NCBI GenBank assembly: GCA_023404495.1
Contig: JAEYBE010000048.1
Span: 124,001-188,000 of the forward strand
DNA length: 64,000 bases
Source: Actinomycetes bacterium
Lineage (GTDB): Bacteria; Actinomycetota; Thermoleophilia; Solirubrobacterales; JACPNS01
Reading direction: 5' to 3'
This document shows positions 23,787-32,667 of this stretch, one piece after another. The notes under the pieces were generated by a model that was not told where the DNA came from, did not search any database, and worked only from the letters and a program-made list of their open reading frames with translations. A program made the position numbers and the translations under genes. Positions within the stretch are counted from its first letter, which is position 1; each line of letters opens with the position of its first letter.

Positions 23787-24020
23787 ACTGCGCACCTTTG
23801 GTGCGCAGTGGCGAATCGCGTGTTGGAATCCCTTGTTCAAGGGGTCCTTAGCTGCGCACCTTTGGTGCGAAGTCGCGAATCGCGCTAGATCGAAGCGTCC
23901 GGCGGCTCGGTCCCGGCGTCGGCGGGCCCACCCACTGCGCACCATAGGTGCGCAGCTAACGATCCCTCTACTAAGCCGTTTCTCGTAGCCAGATCTCACT
24001 GCGCACCAAAGGTGCGCAGT
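23787..24020. repeat. Four-palindrome composite element, copy A
   Basis: Four copies of an ACTGCGCACC-NNN-GGTGCGCAGT type palindrome lie at about 23787-23809, 23851-23872, 23934-23956 and 23998-24020. Spacings between successive starts are about 64, 83 and 64 bp. The second palindrome is preceded by TTAGC and the third followed by GCTAA, so the whole element is itself roughly mirror-symmetric. It lies between the MoxR stop and the CoxE start. A matching element lies at 40537-40766. Confidence 0.9.
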
Positions 24021-24078
24021 TGAGGACGGCGAGGGGGTGGGCGCTTGGACTTGGGGCTCCACCGGATTTCAATGCCTC

Positions 24079-25029
<951 letters not shown>

Positions 25030-25035
25030 TGACCG

Positions 25036-25041
25036 ATGGTA
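25036..25041 (-). promoter_or_regulatory. Candidate -10 box of the MoxR gene
   Basis: TACCAT on the minus strand ends 6 nt before the ATG, without a Shine-Dalgarno. It fits the leaderless pattern of the window. Confidence 0.35.
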
Positions 25042-25059
25042 CCTGCGCGGGTCTTTGGT

Positions 25060-25500
25060 TCAGCCCGCGTAGTCGTGCTCGTACCAGCGCCGGCCCTCTT
25101 CGAAGCGGATCGTCATCCCGGCAAGGAAGAGCGCCGCACAGCCGAAGACGACGACCAGCTGGCCGCGCGTGCTGGCCGAGTCGAAGAACACATTCGCCAG
25201 AGCGACCAGAGCCGCCCACAGGCCACCGACGGCCAGCAGCGTTCCATCGGCGAAGGGGCTTGCGAACTGGTGCGACTCGACGTAGCGGGCCAGCATCCGC
25301 ACGCAAGAAACGGCCACAAGCAGCTGCGCGCCCTCGATCCATCCGAAATCCGGCATGCTCAGCACAGACCCGATCGCGACGATCGTCGCGCCGGCCAGCG
25401 CGACCTTTCTCCAGGTGTCCAGGTCGCGAAAGCGCGCGTATGGCAGCAGCAGGATCCGCAGACCGCGCTCGTGAGGCGGGCGATCAACGCCGCGCGCCAT
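25060..25500 (-). CDS. Four-TM membrane protein, unknown function
   Basis: 146 residues. A basic N-terminus (PPHERGLRILLLPYARFRDLDTWRK) is followed by about four hydrophobic helices (near 33-50, 55-75, 85-105 and 112-130) and a charged C-terminus. No family is recognised. Its start is 3 bp from the stop of the upstream sugar dehydrogenase gene, so the two are probably co-transcribed. Confidence 0.6.
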   Translation of the reverse strand: MARGVDRPPHERGLRILLLPYARFRDLDTWRKVALAGATIVAIGSVLSMPDFGWIEGAQLLVAVSCVRMLARYVESHQFASPFADGTLLAVGGLWAALVALANVFFDSASTRGQLVVVFGCAALFLAGMTIRFEEGRRWYEHDYAG

Positions 25501-25503
25501 CGA

Positions 25504-26664
25504 TCAGGCCCCGGGGAGCTTCAGCCTCGAGATCTTCGAGCCGTTGCTCATGTAGAGGTAGCGATCGGTCGCCACCAGCGCCCAGCCAGTGCGGCCGCGC
25601 GCGCCGGAAATCGTCCGCCGCTTCTTCGTGGAGAGGTCGTAGCGCTTGAGGCTTGAGTCCGCGAAGACCCCGAAGAACACATCACCGCGCCACTGTCCGG
25701 CCTGCTTGGACTTCGGGATCGCCACGCCCGAAGGGGTGCCGCTGAGCTTGAGCACGGGGCGTCCGGATCCCCTCCCGGCGCAGTCGGTACGCGGCGGCTC
25801 CCAGCCGTAGTTGACGCCGGCGCGTCCGATGTTCATCTCGTCGCAGCCGTCGCCCACGTCGGCGACCCAGAGCCGGCCTTGGCGGTCCCAGTCAAAGCTG
25901 AACGGATTGCGCAGTCCACAGGCCCAGATACGACCGTCCTCGATCGTCCGCTTGGCGGTGTTTGAAGCGTTTCCGCAACTGGTCGGGTTGCCCGTCGCGC
26001 CGCGGTTGGTGGCACTGGGATTCAGCCGCAGGATCTTCCCGAACGGAACCGAGAGATCCTGCGCGCGCGAGGGACCTTTCTCCGGGTCGCCGTTTTCACC
26101 GAGGTCGCCGAGTCCGAGGTAGAGCGCGCCGTCCGGCCCCAGATGCAGGCCGCCGCCCACGTGGTTAGACGCACTGCTCGGGTGGCCGGCCGAGAAGACC
26201 AGCTTGTCGGCCTTGAGCTTGCCGCCGGAAGGCCGCAGGCGCCAGATGCAGTGCGCGTTTATCTCGCCGGAACTCTCGCCGCTGGTCGGATTGGGGCACC
26301 CGTCGCGCGAGGTCGTGTAGTAGGCCCAGACGTGACCGTCTGGGCCGCTGGTCAGACCAAGCAGTCCAGCTTCGCCACCGCCTGCGACGCGCAGGCGCGC
26401 AAGCGTCGTGCGCTTCCCGCGCGCCACACGGATGATCCGCCCACTGTCCTTCTCGGCGTAGAGCAGCCGGCCACGCGTGTCGAACGTCAGGCCCAGTGCA
26501 CTCTCGGTGTTGTTCACGTAGGTGCGAGCCTTGCTGCTTGCGGCGGCCGAGCCTTCAGCCGGTGCGTCGCCCGCGGGGCCGCTGGCACTACCCGAGGCGC
26601 AGGCCCAAAGCGAAATAGCTGCCAGCGACGCAAGTAAGGTGCCGCCGGTCAAACGGGCTCGCAC
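25504..26664 (-). CDS. Lipoprotein/secreted PQQ-dependent sugar dehydrogenase-like (GSDH) beta-propeller
   Basis: About 386 residues from GTG 26664. The frame is open further upstream, but those codons overlap the preceding gene, and the later start gives a proper signal (RLTGGTLLASLAAISLWAC, lipobox-like). Propeller motifs of the GSDH/Hhip family are visible: GLLGLTSGPDGHVWAYYT, HVGGGLHLGPDGALYLGLGD, FGKILRLNP, RNPFSFDWD and LWVADVG-DGCDEMN. Members oxidise sugars using PQQ outside the membrane, although several lack activity. No PQQ biosynthesis gene is in the window. It lies between a small acidic protein gene and a membrane protein gene on the same strand. Confidence 0.8.
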   Translation of the reverse strand: MRARLTGGTLLASLAAISLWACASGSASGPAGDAPAEGSAAASSKARTYVNNTESALGLTFDTRGRLLYAEKDSGRIIRVARGKRTTLARLRVAGGGEAGLLGLTSGPDGHVWAYYTTSRDGCPNPTSGESSGEINAHCIWRLRPSGGKLKADKLVFSAGHPSSASNHVGGGLHLGPDGALYLGLGDLGENGDPEKGPSRAQDLSVPFGKILRLNPSATNRGATGNPTSCGNASNTAKRTIEDGRIWACGLRNPFSFDWDRQGRLWVADVGDGCDEMNIGRAGVNYGWEPPRTDCAGRGSGRPVLKLSGTPSGVAIPKSKQAGQWRGDVFFGVFADSSLKRYDLSTKKRRTISGARGRTGWALVATDRYLYMSNGSKISRLKLPGA

Positions 26665-26680
26665 GGTCAGTTTGGATCGC

Positions 26681-27064
26681 TCAGTCAATCGGAATTTCTT
26701 CGACTCGGAAGTCCTCGTCACGGCGGCTGTCAATCCTTTCGATCATCGCGTTGATGATGTCGCGCAGCACCACGAGCAGGTCGCGGAGGGCACGTTCCAT
26801 TTGTTTGCGCAGCTCAGGCGAGAGCGCGTCGCCGGCGACGCCAGCCAGTCCGTCAATTATGCGGACGATTGCGTCAACCAGACCCCGATCGATTCCCGGC
26901 TCGCGCGCGCCACGGGCGCGGCCGAAGTCCGCGTAAGGGTCTGCCGGATCGTCCCACGAGGAAGAAAACTCGTCTTCGCGGTCGCGGATGAAGTCGTCGA
27001 AGTCGTCAAATCCGCCCGCGCCGTTGCCGCCTGAGCCATTCCCGCGTTCGGTGCCCGGGCTCAC
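26681..27064 (-). CDS. Small acidic protein coupled to the Get3-like ATPase, unknown function
   Basis: 127 residues. A Gly/Asn-rich start and an acidic FDDFDDFIRDREDEF segment are followed by an amphipathic helical C-terminal half (about 55-120) with a KQMERALRDLLVVLRDIINAMIER heptad-like stretch, which could form a coiled coil or lie on a membrane. The GTG start overlaps the ATPase stop by 4 bp, showing translational coupling and suggesting a partner of that ATPase. No family is recognised. Confidence 0.6.
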   Translation of the reverse strand: MSPGTERGNGSGGNGAGGFDDFDDFIRDREDEFSSSWDDPADPYADFGRARGAREPGIDRGLVDAIVRIIDGLAGVAGDALSPELRKQMERALRDLLVVLRDIINAMIERIDSRRDEDFRVEEIPID

Positions 27065-28260
27065 GAGACGGCCTCCGCCGCGCGCTCGGACCGCAAGAAC
27101 TCGATGCGCAGCCTGCCGTCCTCAACCTTCGCGCCGCTCGGGCGAAATCCGGTCATCGAAGAGGGGAGAATGATCGTGCGCTTCTGGTCGCCCACACGGA
27201 CGACGACTTCGAGTCCGATCTTGTTCAAGCCGATATCACCCTTTTCCACGAATGGGAGCGCCAGCGTGAGCTGAGCCGTGTCGCCGTCGATGGCGATTTC
27301 CTGGATGATTGTGTCAAACAGGACACCCTGCGCTTTGATCCGTTCGTCGAAAAGCTCCCCAGAGAGCTTTGTGAGCATCGGCGGCCCAACGACTTCTTCA
27401 TCGAAGTAGGGCGCGGTCAGCACCGGTACCGGCTCAAACGATTCGCGCACGCCGACCAGATGCTCCTGCTGTGTCTTGCGCCAGGCGGCGAAGTAGCCCT
27501 CTTCAGTCTGTTCGGGGAAGAGCCGGTTGACGATCACCGCGTCGGTCAGGTAGCCGTAGAGATTGAGGTACGTGAACGTGCGCATCGCCTCGCTGATCAC
27601 CATCTTGTCCGGCGTCATCACCAGTCGCAGGCTGGTGTTCTCGTGGTCGCGGAGGATCTCGTTCATCGAGATCAGGCTGCCCACGAGGCGCTCGACCTCG
27701 TCGTAGACCTGTTTGTCGGGCAGCGGGATGTCCAGAAATGCCTTGGCGACCGGCCGGGCAGCGCTGATGATCCTGCGCTCCCACGGGAATACCTTCTCGA
27801 TCCACCACTTCGCAACGTCAGGGAAGCTCAGCAGCCGCAGCGTCTCGCCGGTCGGCGCGCAGTCGACGACGATCACGTCGTAGTCGCCGGAATCGTGGTG
27901 TTCCTTGATCTGCAGCAGAGCGAAGAGCTCGTCAAAGCCCGGCGGGACCGTCAGCTCTTCGGCGGTGATGCGCTCCATTCCGCGGTCTTGCAGCAGCTCG
28001 GTCATCCAGCTCTGCACTGCCGACCAGCGGCGTTCCATCTCCTCCGTCGCCTGGACCTGCTGGGCGTGGAGGTTTGGCGCCACTTCAGTCGGCTGGCCGC
28101 CGAGTTCGGTTTCGAGCGAGTCGGCGAGGCTGTGTGCCGGATCGGTGCTCATCACGATCGTGCGCAGTCCGGCGCGCGCGCAGGCAAGTCCTGTGGCGGT
28201 CGCGACGCTGGTCTTGCCGACGCCGCCCTTGCCGGTGTAGAGGATTGTCCGCGGTGTCAC
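27061..28260 (-). CDS. Get3/ArsA-family ATPase with C-terminal HSP20-like domain
   Basis: 399 residues. Deviant Walker A GKGGVGKTS at about 10-18, switch I MSTDPAHSLADSL, and switch II VVDCAPTGETLRLLSFP show an ArsA/Get3 ATPase. Residues about 320-395 (PFVEKGDIGLNKIGLEVVV, then PSSMTGFRPSGAKVEDGRL) form the small alpha-crystallin-like domain known from bacterial ArsA-type proteins. There is no arsenite efflux partner, no arsR, and only one ATPase half, so arsenic transport is unlikely. A chaperone role for tail-anchored or other membrane proteins, by analogy with Get3, is an inference. GTG start; AATAAT lies 7 nt upstream. Confidence 0.82.
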   Translation of the reverse strand: MTPRTILYTGKGGVGKTSVATATGLACARAGLRTIVMSTDPAHSLADSLETELGGQPTEVAPNLHAQQVQATEEMERRWSAVQSWMTELLQDRGMERITAEELTVPPGFDELFALLQIKEHHDSGDYDVIVVDCAPTGETLRLLSFPDVAKWWIEKVFPWERRIISAARPVAKAFLDIPLPDKQVYDEVERLVGSLISMNEILRDHENTSLRLVMTPDKMVISEAMRTFTYLNLYGYLTDAVIVNRLFPEQTEEGYFAAWRKTQQEHLVGVRESFEPVPVLTAPYFDEEVVGPPMLTKLSGELFDERIKAQGVLFDTIIQEIAIDGDTAQLTLALPFVEKGDIGLNKIGLEVVVRVGDQKRTIILPSSMTGFRPSGAKVEDGRLRIEFLRSERAAEAVS

Positions 28261-28300
28261 CGCAGTGATTATTCCACGCGGGCATCCCGCGCCCGGACGA

Positions 28301-29461
28301 TCAGCGCAGGTAGCTCTTGAACTTGTCGCGCGTGTCGCAGAACACGGCTTCTTTGGTGTTCTTGCAGAGCGTGTCGAGGAACTCGATCGTCAGGCGGTGG
28401 TAGTGCTCGTCGGTCTTCTCGCCATTCAGCGAATAGAGCGACCATGAGCCGGTGTCAAACATCGGCGTCTCGACCTTTGCCGCGGCGACACCCTTGCGGT
28501 AGAGCTTGCGCACGTGTTTGTCGTCGTTGAGCACGTAATAGGTTCGCATCCCGTTGAGCGACTGCAGGAACATGTTCAGGATGATCAGCTTCGAGGCACC
28601 GGAGTATCCGAGGTAGTGGTAGCCGCCGTCGCGGCGCAGGCGCACCCCGCGCGAGGGCGGCTGGTTGAACGACCGCGCTGCGTACTTCGCCGCGCGCATC
28701 ATCGAGCGGTTGTGCATGCGGTAGCCGACGCGCGCCAACGCCTGCATCGCCGTGCCCTGCGAGATCGCGCTGATCCACGGCGCGGGGCTGCCGGAGAAGC
28801 CGAAGTAGTACTCCCAGGTGAGCGCGCCGTTGCGGCGGACGCCCCAGCGGATCAACTCGCGCGCGTAGGAGCGCTGGGCGCGACGCGACGGCGGCGTGTC
28901 GACCGTCCAGACGGCGTTCAGCTTCGCGAAGTTGCTCAGCGGGTGAAACTGCCAGCCGATCCCGGGGAAGTACTGGAAGATGATGCGGCTGTTGCCAAAG
29001 CGCCGGTCGGTGCCAGCGGCGACGGGCCCGTTGTGCCGGAACCAGCGGGTGTTGTTGCTGAGCGTCGTGAACAGCGGCGCCATGCGGTCAGCGCTGATGC
29101 GCCCCTGACGGGCCATCCGCTGGATCATCCGCACCTGCCACTTCATCGGGCCGCGGCGAACCTTGACTCGGTCGCGCTTGGCGCGGGCGCGCGGGGAGCT
29201 GCCGCGAATCGGCTTGTTCAGACTCGCTGAAAGCACGCGGGCCTTCTTGTAGACCTTCAGCGCCCAGCGCTGGCGGTGCTTGCTGATCTGGTGGCGGTTT
29301 TGAAGTTTTCCGAGCGATCGCTCGACTGGTCCCGCAGCGGGGGCGGGTGCCGCCGCAACCCAGGCTGACGCGGCGAGCGCAATCACGGCGCAGGCGAGCA
29401 CGGCGGCGGCGATCCGCAATGTGCGGCGATCTGTCTTGACGAGGGACTGCATCTGGCTCAC
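28301..29461 (-). CDS. Secreted D-glucuronyl C5-epimerase-like protein, copy 2
   Basis: 386 residues. A signal peptide (about 16-42) and a basic helical region (45-130) precede the C5-epimerase C-terminal-type domain (about 150-385). Matching landmarks include YFPGIGWQFHPLSNFAKLN, TWEYYFGFSGSPAPW, ISQGTAMQALAR, GYHYLGYSG and FDTGSWSLYSL, which resemble the heparan/alginate epimerase alpha/alpha fold (animal enzymes have ISQG and YDTGS in the same order). It overlaps its paralogue upstream by 4 bp. The substrate is probably an extracellular uronate polymer, but activity is unproven. Confidence 0.8.
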   Translation of the reverse strand: MSQMQSLVKTDRRTLRIAAAVLACAVIALAASAWVAAAPAPAAGPVERSLGKLQNRHQISKHRQRWALKVYKKARVLSASLNKPIRGSSPRARAKRDRVKVRRGPMKWQVRMIQRMARQGRISADRMAPLFTTLSNNTRWFRHNGPVAAGTDRRFGNSRIIFQYFPGIGWQFHPLSNFAKLNAVWTVDTPPSRRAQRSYARELIRWGVRRNGALTWEYYFGFSGSPAPWISAISQGTAMQALARVGYRMHNRSMMRAAKYAARSFNQPPSRGVRLRRDGGYHYLGYSGASKLIILNMFLQSLNGMRTYYVLNDDKHVRKLYRKGVAAAKVETPMFDTGSWSLYSLNGEKTDEHYHRLTIEFLDTLCKNTKEAVFCDTRDKFKSYLR

Positions 29462-30765
29462 TTGGAGACCTGCGCGGTGTTGCCCGCCAGGTCCCGTGCG
29501 CTGATCGTGACAGCACTAGAGCTCGATTTCTTCACGCTGAAAACGCGCTTGCCGCGCGCGACGGTGCCGCGCGCGGTGCCGCCGCCGGGCGTACTGACGG
29601 TGACCGTTGAGACCTTCGAAAGGGTGAATGTGACGTAGATCCGGCCACGCCGTGTCTTCTTCGAGATGCCGGTGATCGTCGGTTTCTGCTTGAGATAGAC
29701 GGCAAGCCGGTCCCGCAGCGAGCAAAACGTGGTCTCGCTGGACGTGTCCTCACACAGGCGCGAGAGGAACTCGACCAGCACCTGGTGGTAGTTGAGATTC
29801 GACTCGGCACCGCCGAGCTCGTAGTAGGACCAGGCACCGGTGTCGGACTTGGGCAACTCCACGCGCGCCGCGATCAGGCCGCGTTCGAAGAGCGCCATCG
29901 CGCCGTCGTCGCCGGTGATCTTCGCGTAGTCGTGCAGACCGTCAAGACCTTGGGCGAACATGTTGAAAATGATCGCGCTGCGGTTGCCCGAGTAGCCGAG
30001 AAAGTGCAGCCCGCCGTCGCGGGAGATCTTCAGGCCGGTCGGTGCCGAGACGTTGAAAGCCTTGGCACCCTTGGCCGCGGCGGCCGTGATCGCGGGATCG
30101 TTCAAGGCATTTCCCGACCTCGCCAGCGACTGGATCGCCGTGCCCTGCGAGATCGAACTGATGAACGGCGCCGTGCTCCCCGAGAACGGGAAGTAGTACT
30201 CCCAGGTCAGCGCCCCGCCGCGCGAGACGCCGAATCCGATCAGTTCGTGGGCGTATGCGGAGAGCGCCCGACGGCCCGCGGCAGACTTGTCGCTCCAGAT
30301 CGCGTTCAGTCGGGCGAAGTTGGCCAGCGGATGAAACTGCCAGCCCCAGCCGGCGAAGTACTGGTAGTAGATGCGGCCGTCATCGAGTCGTGCGCGGGTG
30401 CCGACCGCCGCCGGGCCCTTCGTGCGAAACCAGTCGGTGTTGACCTGGAGCTGTGTGAAGAGCGGCCGCACTCGATCCGCCGTGATGCGGTTCTTCCTGG
30501 CAAGCGACTCAAGCGTCCGCAGCTGATTGGTCAGCGGCGTCTTGCGGCTGCCCTTGAGTTTCTTGTGCAGCGCGCGAGCGGCGAAGTAGGTCTTGCGCGC
30601 CTGCGCATGCTGGGCTGCGTCGATCTTGCCGCTGCTCTGCAGTTTGGCGAGCGAGCCCGTGACGCTGGCGCTTGCTCCCGGGGCGAGCAGGAGCGTGACC
30701 GCGAGCGCGCAGATGATCGCGCAGGCCGCCAGGCGCTTGTTTGAGTGCTCAGTCAAAAGTCGCAT
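29458..30765 (-). CDS. Secreted D-glucuronyl C5-epimerase-like protein, copy 1
   Basis: 435 residues. A signal peptide (about 8-33) and a helical basic region precede the same epimerase-like domain as the next gene: YFAGWGWQFHPLANFARLN, TWEYYFPFSGSTAPF, ISQGTAIQSLAR, GLHFLGYSG and SDTGAWSYYEL. It differs in a C-terminal extension (about 345-435) of two beta-rich segments (RGRIYVTFTLSKVSTVTVS, VTISARDLAGN) resembling Ig-like or cell-surface modules. The ATGA overlap with copy 2 shows tandem duplication within one transcript. The 58-bp gap to the divergent lipid-binding gene must carry both promoters. Confidence 0.8.
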   Translation of the reverse strand: MRLLTEHSNKRLAACAIICALAVTLLLAPGASASVTGSLAKLQSSGKIDAAQHAQARKTYFAARALHKKLKGSRKTPLTNQLRTLESLARKNRITADRVRPLFTQLQVNTDWFRTKGPAAVGTRARLDDGRIYYQYFAGWGWQFHPLANFARLNAIWSDKSAAGRRALSAYAHELIGFGVSRGGALTWEYYFPFSGSTAPFISSISQGTAIQSLARSGNALNDPAITAAAAKGAKAFNVSAPTGLKISRDGGLHFLGYSGNRSAIIFNMFAQGLDGLHDYAKITGDDGAMALFERGLIAARVELPKSDTGAWSYYELGGAESNLNYHQVLVEFLSRLCEDTSSETTFCSLRDRLAVYLKQKPTITGISKKTRRGRIYVTFTLSKVSTVTVSTPGGGTARGTVARGKRVFSVKKSSSSAVTISARDLAGNTAQVSK

Positions 30766-30823
30766 GCAATCTCGTTAAAACGCTACGGGTACTGCGGTTG
30801 CGCTGTCTTTAAGGGTCGTTTCG

Positions 30824-31834
30824 GTGGGTTTGTCCACTGATAGATTCGGCTTCGTTGTGGGAGAGGACAAGCAGGAAGAGCGGCAGGACAAGGAAGTGCG
30901 CGCCAGCGGCAGTCGCGCGTGGCTGTGGATCGCGGTGCCGGTGGCGGTGTTCGTCGTCCTCGTCGTCCTGATCCTCAACACCGGTCAGCCCAGCGCTTCG
31001 GCTTTGATGAAAAACGCTGCTTCAAGCTTCGGCGAAGTCAGGCGCGGCACCTTCCAGTTTGCGATCACGATCACCCCGCAGGGATCGTCCACCGCATCCC
31101 CGTCGGCGATCGAACTCTCGGGCCCATTCGAGCTGGTCCCCGGAAAACCGCTTCCGCGCGCGAGGATCACCTACACCGTCAGCTCCGGCGGTCGCAGCCA
31201 GGAAGTCGTCCTGCTGACGACCGGCGACAAGGCGTACACGGTGATCAAGGGCCAGGCCTATGAGCTGCCCGCGACAGCTACCAAGCAGCTCAAGGAGGCG
31301 ACCAAAGACCTCAGCAAGGACGGGGGCGGCACGGGCCTGACCGGCTTGAAGCTCAACTTCGACAAATGGCTCGTCAACCCGCAGGTCTCCGCCGGCGGCG
31401 AGATCGACGGCACGGCGACCTGGCGCACGACCGCCGATGTCAACGTCGTCGAGGCGATGAAGGACCTCACCGGATCGCTCGGCACGCTCGGATCGATCAC
31501 CGGCCAGCAGGTCCCGGCGCTGAAGAAGTCGCAGATCAAAGAGATCAAGGAGCAGATCAAGGACGCGAAGGTGGTCGTCTATGTCGGTCGCTACGACCGT
31601 TTCATCCGCCTGATGGATCTGACGATGACGTTCAAGACCCCGGAGAGCGCCGCCGCCGAAACCGGCGGTATCACCGGCGGGAAGATGAACATGCGAGTCG
31701 GAATCTCCGAGCCCAACCAGCCCGTCGACGTCAAGCCGCCGAAGAATCCACTGCCCTACAGCGCGCTGCAGTCGCTGGTCAATGGCCAGTCGTCGCAGAC
31801 CGGGACGGCGCTCGACGACGGGGTGGGCCGGTAA
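30824..31834 (+). CDS. Membrane-anchored LprG/LppX-like (LolA-fold) protein
   Basis: 336 residues from GTG 30824 (AAGGG 8 nt upstream). A charged cytoplasmic N-terminus of about 30 residues precedes a single TM helix (about 33-51) and an extracytoplasmic domain. Its strand order resembles the LppX_LprAFG family: SFGEVRRGTFQFAITI, GPFELVPGKPLPRARITYTV, KAYTVIKGQAYELP, a WLVNPQ segment and DLTMTFKTPE. In mycobacteria these proteins shuttle acylated lipids across the envelope. The resemblance is structural and weak in sequence. It is followed by a second protein with related architecture 13 bp downstream. Confidence 0.55.
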   Translation: MGLSTDRFGFVVGEDKQEERQDKEVRASGSRAWLWIAVPVAVFVVLVVLILNTGQPSASALMKNAASSFGEVRRGTFQFAITITPQGSSTASPSAIELSGPFELVPGKPLPRARITYTVSSGGRSQEVVLLTTGDKAYTVIKGQAYELPATATKQLKEATKDLSKDGGGTGLTGLKLNFDKWLVNPQVSAGGEIDGTATWRTTADVNVVEAMKDLTGSLGTLGSITGQQVPALKKSQIKEIKEQIKDAKVVVYVGRYDRFIRLMDLTMTFKTPESAAAETGGITGGKMNMRVGISEPNQPVDVKPPKNPLPYSALQSLVNGQSSQTGTALDDGVGR

Positions 31835-31847
31835 GCTGCGCCGCGCT

Positions 31848-32648
31848 ATGAACCGTTTCTCTTTCAAGTCTCTCTTCGTCCTGGCGACGCTCGCCGCAAG
31901 CCTCTTCGTGCTGACCGGATGTGGGTCGGACGCGAAGTCCGAGTCACCTGAGGCGGCGGTCAAAGCCGCGCTCGAGAAGACCTCGACGATCACCAGCGGC
32001 AACACTGAGCTCAAGGGTGCGCTCTCGATCGGCAGCCTGCCGGGGTCGATCGCAATCAGCGGCGGCGGCCCGTTCGACACCAAGGCCGAGGGTGGTCCTG
32101 CATTCAAGATCGAGCTCGAGCTGAAGATCGCCGGTTCGCCGCAGAAGTTCGGCATCGCGGCAGTCGACGGCAAGAACTACCTGCTCGTCGGCGACAAGGC
32201 GATCGAGCAGAAAGAGAAGAAGGGCGAGGCGTTCGACTCCGGCCAGATTGCGGACTTCATCAAGAATCTCGGCAGCTACATCACCAGCGCCGAGAGCAGC
32301 GGTGAGAACACCTACACCGCCACCGTTGATGTCAAGCAGCTGTTCGCCGACAACGCCAAGAAGGACGGGGGCCTGGGCAACCTTTCGATTCCGGGTCTCG
32401 GTTCGGCCGACCAGCTGACCAAGTCGCTCGAAGCGGCCGACATTTCGATCGAGGTCGACTCTGAGGGCTACGCCGACGTGCTCGACCTCAACCTTCCGAT
32501 CTCGACCGGCGGCGATCAGGGCGGGCTACGTCTGACGATCGACATCGGCGAGATCAACGAGCCCCAGACGATCGAGGCGCCGACCGACGTGGTCTCGGAC
32601 CCCTCGGAGCTCGGTGCATTGGGCGCGGCGGTAGGCGCAGGCCAGTAG
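31848..32648 (+). CDS. LprG/LppX-like lipoprotein
   Basis: 266 residues from ATG 31848; upstream in-frame codons overlap the previous gene and are rejected because this start gives a clear lipoprotein signal (SLFVLTGC, Cys25 lipidated). The mature part has the same strand pattern as its neighbour: a helix with AAVKAALEKTST, strands TELKGALSIGS and IAISGGGPFDTK, KNYLLVGDKAIEQ, and a C-terminal DVLDLNLPIST. This matches LolA/LppX-type hydrophobic-pocket proteins. Together with the preceding gene it may carry lipids between membrane and wall; a link to the Mce importer is speculative. Confidence 0.6.
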   Translation: MNRFSFKSLFVLATLAASLFVLTGCGSDAKSESPEAAVKAALEKTSTITSGNTELKGALSIGSLPGSIAISGGGPFDTKAEGGPAFKIELELKIAGSPQKFGIAAVDGKNYLLVGDKAIEQKEKKGEAFDSGQIADFIKNLGSYITSAESSGENTYTATVDVKQLFADNAKKDGGLGNLSIPGLGSADQLTKSLEAADISIEVDSEGYADVLDLNLPISTGGDQGGLRLTIDIGEINEPQTIEAPTDVVSDPSELGALGAAVGAGQ

Positions 32649-32667
32649 ACGGCTGCCGGCCGCTGCC

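Noticed and set aside
23787..24020. CRISPR array interpretation of the four palindromes
   Set aside because: Only four palindromic units of about 23 bp, unequal spacers that differ between copies, no cas genes and no leader.
27061..28260. Arsenite efflux ATPase (ArsA) as the function
   Set aside because: No arsB, arsR, arsD or metal-binding Cys pattern nearby and only one ATPase half; Get3-like labelling is safer.
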